From JAFGBM01 sp964610155 (lineage in GTDB: Bacteria; Actinomycetota; Actinomycetes; Actinomycetales; Demequinaceae), in the NCBI GenBank assembly GCA_964610155.1, contig CAZSUY010000006.1, positions 1-64,000 on the forward strand: a stretch of DNA of 64,000 nucleotides, written 5' to 3'. Below are positions 58,555-64,000 of this stretch, piece by piece (within the stretch, counting starts at the first letter, position 1; the number at the start of each line of letters is the position of its first letter). A program made the translations under genes and the position numbers. The notes under the pieces were generated by a model. It was given only the letters and a program-made list of their open reading frames with translations. It was not told the origin of the DNA and made no database searches.

Positions 58555-61332
58555 TCAGGCGAGCCCGTGCCGGGTCCGGCTGGCCTGCTCCTGGGTCTTA
58601 AAGAGCCCGAATCGGGGCAGGAACTTGTCCCAATCGATGGCGTGGGCGTCGATCTCGGGCCCGTCGATGCATGCGTGCTTGCGCACGAGCTTCCCGTCGA
58701 TCACGACGGGAACCATGCAAGACCCGCACATCCCGGTGGCGTCGACCATGATCGAGTTAAGACTCGCCACGCAGGGCACGCCATAGGGCTTGGTGAGGTC
58801 GCTGACGGCTCGCATCATAAGCGGCGGGCCGATGGTGACAACCTCCGCGATCTTGCGTCCCTCGCCCCGCTTGTTGACCTCGAGCAACTCCTCCAGCGGC
58901 GTAGTGACGAAGCCCTTGACCCCGAAGGTCCCATCGTTGGTCGCATAGATGACCTCGAGTTTCTTGCCGAACTCCGCCTGTAACTTCCCGACTCGCTCGT
59001 CCGGCCGATCCCAGAACATCAGGTCCTTGCTTCGGAAGCCGGAGATCAGGGTCACATGGTTCCCGATCTCGAGGTGCGCTCGCATGATCGGATACACCGG
59101 TGGCAGACCGAGGCCGCCCGCGGTGAAGACCACGGTGGACTTGGAGTCGTACTTGTGAACCTTGCTCGGCTGCCCGAGCGGGCCAGCGACCCCGGTGAAG
59201 GCGTCACCCACAGACATCTGGTTGATCTCGATGCTGGACGTTCCCATTCCCTGGATGACCAGGCAGATCGTCCCAGCGTTGGCGTCCCAGTCGGCCAGGG
59301 TCAGCGGGATGAGCTCTCCGTCCTCGCGGGGAAGCACGCGGACGAACTGCCCGGCCTGTGCGGCCTTCGCGATCACGGGGGCGTAGACGGTGAACTCCTC
59401 GATGCCCTCGCTAAGCGACGTCTTCACGAGGATCCTGGGAGCGGCCGCCCCGACGTCTGAATAGGCCTTGGCGCTTTCGACCATCCCGCGGATCGCCTGG
59501 GGATCTACGTCGATGGTTCCGAGGATCTCCCGAGCCGCGCTCTGGCCATCACCGGCGGCCAGGATGGCCGTCGAGCCTCCACGCGCGGCGTCACCACCGG
59601 TGTAGATGCCCTCGAGTGTCGTCTCCTGCGACCCCTCATGATCCAGGTTGATGGTGCCCCACTTGGAGACCTCAAGCCTGGGTTCGGAGTCCTTGATGAT
59701 CGGGTTGGCGTCATTGCCGAGCGCCATGATGACCAGGTCCGCACGGATGGACTCCGTCTTCCCGGTAGAGACTGGCCGACGGCGACCGGAGTCGTCGGGC
59801 TCCCCCAACTCCATGACGTCGAGGGTCGTGGCCTTGACGAAACCGTCGTCCCCGCCCATGAACTCTGATGGCGAGCGCAGCACCGATAGGGCGATGCCCT
59901 CCTCGAGGGCGTGCTCGAGTTCCTCGACCCGGGCGGGCATCTCGGCCTTGGTGCGTCGATAGACGATCGTGACGTTCCCCCCGAGGCGCTGGGAGGTCCG
60001 GGCGGCATCCATCGCGGTGTTGCCCCCACCGATGACGAGGACCTCCTTGCCCTTGACCTCGGGCAGCGGCGTCTCGTAATCCTCCCTGAGGCCCTGCATG
60101 AGGTTCACACGGGTGAGGAACTCGTTCGCCGACATGACGTTGAGCAGGTGCTCACCCGGGATGTTCATGAACCTGGGAAGGCCCGCGCCTGTGCCGACGA
60201 AGATCTTCCAGAAGCCGGCATCGCGCAGTTGCTGCAGCGTCGCCGTCTTGCCGACGACGAAGTTTCTGACGAACTTCCCGCCGAGCAACTCGATCTTGGC
60301 AACAACGTCGTCGATGAGCTGGTTGGGCAGGCGGAACTCGGGGATGCCGTAGCGGAGCACACCACCGAGCGCATGGAACGCCTCGAAGACCGTAACCGGG
60401 AAGCCCTCCACCGCCAGCAGGTAGGCGTTGATCAGGCCGGAGGGCCCCGAGCCGACGATGGCGATCGGCGGCTTCGCCGCGACCTCCCATGGATTCCGGA
60501 TCCCGGCGAACCGCTGCGCGTTGCTCCCAGGGTTGACCAGCTTCTCCCGCTCCGGGAGGAACCACTCAACCTGCCCGATGGACATGGGCGTCTTGTGGAG
60601 GCACACACCCTGGCACTGCGATTCTTGAGGGCAGACGCGGCCGGTGACGTTCGGCAGCGGGTTACAGGACTCAAGCAACTCCAAAGCATCGCGGAACCGG
60701 CCGGTGCCGATCATCTCGAACATCTCGGGGATGTTGATCTTGACCGGGCAGCCGCCCGTTGGCTCCTTGCACCCCTCAAGGAATACCCCGAGCACGCACG
60801 GGCTGTCCGCACACTGCTTGTCGCGGAGAGCCTCGAGCCAGACCAGGAGGTCGACGTCCCGCCTCGTGAATCCAAGGTCCATGTAACCCAGGTAGCCCTT
60901 GTTGACCAACTCGAAGTCGCTGGCGCGATCGTCGGCCTCACGGATGTATGGCGGGATCGTGTTGCCCGCCGGCCAATCCTTGGAGAGCCCGTCAAACATC
61001 GGATAGCGGTCCGAAAGGTGCTGGTCGATCCCCTTGATGAACACGCGCTTCTTGCCTACCCCGAGGTTCCAGATGAACCTCATGAGCAGGACGCTCGCAT
61101 CGTCGTCGCGTAACAGCATGACCCAAAGCCGCTCCACGAACTCCTTGCTGAGCTCAGGCTGCTGAAACTCCCAGGCCACCGCCTGCATCCCGTCGGTGAT
61201 GAACAACTCCCGGAAGGCCCGCGGTTCGGCGAGGAGGCGTCGCTTGAGCAACCCCAGTTGCAGGTCGAACGGCTCGACCTCCACCGACGCCTTGGAGGCT
61301 CCTCCAGGACGAGGCGTCGTCGTGGTGCTCAC
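58555..61332 (-). CDS. Fused NfnB-NfnA-type NADPH/ferredoxin oxidoreductase with N-terminal extension
   Basis: 925 residues. 1-165: helical domain of unknown function. 166-250: ferredoxin-like cluster region with Cys at 174, 179, 188, 195 and 223, 234, 240, 244 (NVTGRVCPQESQCQGVCL), as in GltD/NfnB but with altered spacing in the first group. 288-620: GltD-like FAD (AIVGSGPSGL) and NADPH (VIGGGNTAMDAARTS) domains. 632-925: NfnA/SudB-like FNR domain (GQFVRVLP, VFTAGGLGLPPVYPI) and a [2Fe-2S] site with Asp864 and Cys869, 872, 888. NfnAB is normally two chains; the fusion suggests reversible reduced-ferredoxin/NADH/NADPH exchange (bifurcation). Overlaps the next gene by 4 nt. Confidence 0.8.
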   Translation of the reverse strand: MSTTTTPRPGGASKASVEVEPFDLQLGLLKRRLLAEPRAFRELFITDGMQAVAWEFQQPELSKEFVERLWVMLLRDDDASVLLMRFIWNLGVGKKRVFIKGIDQHLSDRYPMFDGLSKDWPAGNTIPPYIREADDRASDFELVNKGYLGYMDLGFTRRDVDLLVWLEALRDKQCADSPCVLGVFLEGCKEPTGGCPVKINIPEMFEMIGTGRFRDALELLESCNPLPNVTGRVCPQESQCQGVCLHKTPMSIGQVEWFLPEREKLVNPGSNAQRFAGIRNPWEVAAKPPIAIVGSGPSGLINAYLLAVEGFPVTVFEAFHALGGVLRYGIPEFRLPNQLIDDVVAKIELLGGKFVRNFVVGKTATLQQLRDAGFWKIFVGTGAGLPRFMNIPGEHLLNVMSANEFLTRVNLMQGLREDYETPLPEVKGKEVLVIGGGNTAMDAARTSQRLGGNVTIVYRRTKAEMPARVEELEHALEEGIALSVLRSPSEFMGGDDGFVKATTLDVMELGEPDDSGRRRPVSTGKTESIRADLVIMALGNDANPIIKDSEPRLEVSKWGTINLDHEGSQETTLEGIYTGGDAARGGSTAILAAGDGQSAAREILGTIDVDPQAIRGMVESAKAYSDVGAAAPRILVKTSLSEGIEEFTVYAPVIAKAAQAGQFVRVLPREDGELIPLTLADWDANAGTICLVIQGMGTSSIEINQMSVGDAFTGVAGPLGQPSKVHKYDSKSTVVFTAGGLGLPPVYPIMRAHLEIGNHVTLISGFRSKDLMFWDRPDERVGKLQAEFGKKLEVIYATNDGTFGVKGFVTTPLEELLEVNKRGEGRKIAEVVTIGPPLMMRAVSDLTKPYGVPCVASLNSIMVDATGMCGSCMVPVVIDGKLVRKHACIDGPEIDAHAIDWDKFLPRFGLFKTQEQASRTRHGLA

Positions 61333-64000
61333 TTGATGATCTCCGCGTCACAGTTCGCCTTGACCCGGTCGATGCGCTTCTGGATCTCGGGGGTAATCTC
61401 GACGTTCTCGGTCGAGCCCGGAATCATGTGAGCGATGATCCTAGCTTCGCCGTCGATGATCTGAGTGGTCTTCTCGAAGAACTGCGGCAGTTCCTGGTAG
61501 CAGGTTCCGCAGTCGTTGCACAGCACCTCGTCCGCCGGATCCAGGTAGACCGGCAGGTCCGCTACACCATCCGCGGCAGCTCCCGGGGCCGACTCCCCTT
61601 CGGCCTGCGCGCTACCGGAAACCGGCGATCCCAGGGCCAGCCCGAGCCCCACCGGAGCCTTGCTCGAGGTGACCAGTTCGGACATGGCCAACGCGATGTC
61701 GTCGAGGGAACTCTCCCGCATCTCCATCGCCTCCTCGTACTGGGCGCGAAGGGACTTGATCTCCTCGGCGTGCTCGGCCGATATCCGTGTCTCGTCGACG
61801 CCTGCGAGGTTCTGCAGGGTCCGCCAGTGGCGGTGCCTCTCCTCAACCAAGGAGACGATCGCCGCCGAGCAGGCAACCTTGATCAGTCGCTTGTCATCGT
61901 CGGTAGCGAAGACGATCGGTGACTTTCCGGCGCGATCGGCTTCAGACATCTCCACGAACTCGGCGATGGGGACGGTGTCCGCGTCGGAGTCGGCGGCGAG
62001 CTTGCGGAACTGCTTCTTGAACCGCACCTCGCCGAGCGCAAACTCCGCGGGGGTGAGCGGCGTCGTCATCAGTTGAAGTTGACCCTCGGCATCCACGTAT
62101 TGAAGGGTGCTCGTCGTCCAGGCCTGATCCACATCCGGGTTGCCGTCGAGGCTGAATCGCTCCTTCAGGGTTGAGCCACGGCGGGGGTCGTGTACGAAGA
62201 CCGGGCTCATCCGGCTCTCCACCGCGAGTCGGGAATGCGCGTTGGAAAGGTCTTCCGGAATCCCGTTCTCGGTGCCACACGGGGTGTAGACGTCCATGAT
62301 CGCGGCTCCGTCTTGGTATCCAAGAAGATCCATCGCCGTCTTGAGGAAGTGGCCATGAAGTGCCGTAACCGTGACACACGCGAACACCCATGGGTGGAAG
62401 GCCGCCAACAGCCCGAGCTCTTTACGCGATTCGCGTTTGCCCGCGTGGGCACGTCCGTAGCGGGCGAGGTCGGCGTCCTGGCCGATAAGGCTCGCGGTCG
62501 ATGCCTGACCACCGGTATTGGAGTAACCCCCGGTGTTGAGCACTAGCATCTTGACCGGGGTTCCGCTGGTCAGCACGCGAGACATTGCACCAAAACCGAT
62601 GTCGTAGCTGGCCCCATCCCCCCCGATGGAGAGTACGGCGGGTAGGAGTTCCATCTCGTCCGGGGTGAATTCACGCCAGGAGAGGAGTCCGAGATCCTTG
62701 TCGTGCACCTTGGGGTCGTAGGCGTCCTCCAGTTCGAGGCGGGCCTGGCGGAGCGCCCGAACCTCGGCCACGAGCTGGAAGGAGATGCCCTCGAAGATCC
62801 CGGCCGCGAGAGGCTGGGCGTCCTGGAACAGACTGTTGACCCAGGGGTCGAGGAACGGCGTAAACGGCATGGTTGAGGCGTAGACGCTGCTGCATCCCGT
62901 GGAGTTGGCGATGACGGTCGGAGCGGGACCGTTGCCGGTCGGGCCTCCCTCGTACAGGTAGAGGCGCTGCTCCAGTACGGCGATGACCGAACCGATGCGT
63001 TCGCGACGCTCACCGTCGTCCTTACCCAGGCTGCTGAGTTTGCCGCTCAACTGGTCGATCAGCGCCCCAATCTCATCGACGTGCGCACGGCGGCGCTCCT
63101 CACCGATGGCATGACTCATGGACGTCACGAGCCGGATTGCAGTCACCTCACCACAGCCGCGACAGGCACCGTGGCCACCCGTCGTCGCGTAGTAGTTGGC
63201 GTGGTCGAGCATCAAACGCTTGATGTCCCCATCCGGCGTCGTGGAGCCCTTCACAAACCGCTCGGGGGTGTTGGGGAGTTTCGTCATGAACTCGAAGCGC
63301 CCCTCCAGTTCCGCCAGGATGTCGGCGTCCTGCTCGAGAGCGGTGAGGGCACCCGCTCCACACACGTCGACGCACTGGAGGCAACCGGTGCACTTCCACG
63401 GGTCGATGGTTGCGGCAAAGAGCGCCCCCGATCCGGGGACATCGTTCTCCATCGAATCGAAGAACGGCCGGGTGCGCGCAACCGGGTACATCGCCAGCGC
63501 GGCGACGACCTTCTCGACATTGTTGGCTCCTGCCGACTTCTCGGCCTTGAGAGCTGCGACCGCCTCGGTCGCGATATCCGCGAAGGTGCGGTTCGCCTTG
63601 TCCTGCCGGTACACCTCACGGATGCTCTCCGTCCAGGCAGGAACCTGAGCCCGGAGGGCCTTCTTCTGCGGCTCCGTCGCATCAATTTCACCAATACCGG
63701 TGAGCAGCAGATCAGGAATCTCGTGCACGGTATTCGGGATCGCGACGTCAGGGCACGCCAGGGCACACTCCACGCAACCGGTGCACTTGGTGAAGTCGAA
63801 GAGCGGAACGGTACGCCGGAAGATGCCCTTGTCCTTGCTCAGCCCTGTGCCGACGGGCATGAAAAGACCTGCCCCCGGTAGAACCGGAGACTCGCTGATT
63901 GTTCCTTCGCGGAAAGGCCGAGCCATCAGGTCCTCGTAGTATCCAGGGTCGAAGAGACCACTGGTCCGAGCTGTCGTGGCGACCGGGCACATCGCCTCGG
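61329..64000 (-). CDS. NifJ-like 2-oxoacid:ferredoxin oxidoreductase, 5' part cut by the edge
   Basis: At least 890 residues; the frame runs off the right edge, where the N-terminal substrate domains should be. 64-96: first [4Fe-4S] (FDFTKCTGCVECALACPD); about 196-215: second cluster (KCTGCLQCVDVCGAGA); 270-600: TPP-dependent domain (GGHGACRGCGE, IGGDGASYDIGFGAMSR, NTGGYSNTGGQ). Beyond residue 640 is an extra ~250-residue tail with a helical stretch, an Ala/Gly linker and a monocluster motif CNDCGTC plus Cys881. Decarboxylates pyruvate or another 2-oxoacid to acyl-CoA, reducing ferredoxin. Overlaps Nfn by 4 nt. Confidence 0.82.
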   Translation of the reverse strand, partial: EAMCPVATTARTSGLFDPGYYEDLMARPFREGTISESPVLPGAGLFMPVGTGLSKDKGIFRRTVPLFDFTKCTGCVECALACPDVAIPNTVHEIPDLLLTGIGEIDATEPQKKALRAQVPAWTESIREVYRQDKANRTFADIATEAVAALKAEKSAGANNVEKVVAALAMYPVARTRPFFDSMENDVPGSGALFAATIDPWKCTGCLQCVDVCGAGALTALEQDADILAELEGRFEFMTKLPNTPERFVKGSTTPDGDIKRLMLDHANYYATTGGHGACRGCGEVTAIRLVTSMSHAIGEERRRAHVDEIGALIDQLSGKLSSLGKDDGERRERIGSVIAVLEQRLYLYEGGPTGNGPAPTVIANSTGCSSVYASTMPFTPFLDPWVNSLFQDAQPLAAGIFEGISFQLVAEVRALRQARLELEDAYDPKVHDKDLGLLSWREFTPDEMELLPAVLSIGGDGASYDIGFGAMSRVLTSGTPVKMLVLNTGGYSNTGGQASTASLIGQDADLARYGRAHAGKRESRKELGLLAAFHPWVFACVTVTALHGHFLKTAMDLLGYQDGAAIMDVYTPCGTENGIPEDLSNAHSRLAVESRMSPVFVHDPRRGSTLKERFSLDGNPDVDQAWTTSTLQYVDAEGQLQLMTTPLTPAEFALGEVRFKKQFRKLAADSDADTVPIAEFVEMSEADRAGKSPIVFATDDDKRLIKVACSAAIVSLVEERHRHWRTLQNLAGVDETRISAEHAEEIKSLRAQYEEAMEMRESSLDDIALAMSELVTSSKAPVGLGLALGSPVSGSAQAEGESAPGAAADGVADLPVYLDPADEVLCNDCGTCYQELPQFFEKTTQIIDGEARIIAHMIPGSTENVEITPEIQKRIDRVKANCDAEIIK

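Overview
The window (about 62% G+C by eye) comes from an actinomycete-type Actinomycetota. The evidence is a four-gene acyl-CoA carboxylase neighbourhood (birA, accD, the small epsilon subunit, accA), a DUF3117 gene, the SigE/anti-sigma/O-methyltransferase trio arranged as in Mycobacterium, a FdxA-dapC-type pair, the succinylase lysine pathway (dapD, dapE), a compact actinobacterial Tad pilus locus and split pntA1/pntA2/pntB transhydrogenase genes. No rRNA, tRNA, CRISPR array, insertion sequence or prophage was found. Genes are densely packed, with many 4-nt stop/start overlaps and convergent genes that share stop codons. The genus cannot be decided from the sequence.

Layout. 1-3.4 kb: a membrane protein cut by the edge, prfB, and an orphan sugar-type solute-binding lipoprotein. 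3.4-8.0 kb (minus strand): Tad pilus operon cpaF-tadB-tadC-pilin-like-two TadE-like genes-one TadG-like gene; the 58-residue pilin-like gene is easy to miss. 8.1-11.8 kb: TetR regulator with an ABC ATPase and FtsX-type permease. 12-22.7 kb: SRAP/HMCES protein, birA, acyl-CoA carboxylase accD, epsilon and accA, interleaved with menG (menaquinone), maf and a SanA/YdcF-like protein. 22.8-29 kb: nucleoside and sugar-phosphate salvage (PNP, phosphohexomutase, deoC, add, manC) plus a papain-like protein. 29-33.8 kb: lipoprotein, trpS, anti-sigma and ECF sigma SigE with a textbook autoregulatory promoter, O-methyltransferase. 33.8-45.6 kb: DUF3117, LOG family, dapE, dapD, lysozyme-like protein, citrate synthase, an internally deleted dapC, ferredoxin, a VanW-type surface protein, ychF. 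45.7-55.6 kb: rmuC, ispH, xseA, xseB, a PfkB kinase flanked by two HEAT/LRV-like repeat genes, fumC, PIN-PhoH, and a truncated rhodanese. 55.6-64 kb (minus strand): a redox operon containing a NifJ-like 2-oxoacid oxidoreductase (runs off the edge), a 925-residue NfnB-NfnA-type fusion flavoprotein, then pntA1-pntA2-pntB.

How it works together. The most notable system is the redox operon. It places ferredoxin-dependent 2-oxoacid oxidation, a one-chain Nfn-like ferredoxin/NAD(P)H enzyme and the proton-coupled transhydrogenase side by side, next to an organism that also has citrate synthase and fumarase in the window. The second theme is promoter architecture. About twenty genes carry a -10 hexamer of the form NANNNT (mostly TAGGCT-like) placed 6 (sometimes 7) nt in front of ATG/GTG, which predicts leaderless mRNAs. 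One of these -10 elements is symmetric and appears to serve birA and a divergent gene; a 48-bp segment containing it is repeated upstream of accD. Two genes (dapC and a rhodanese) are truncated remnants, which could be real gene decay or assembly collapse.
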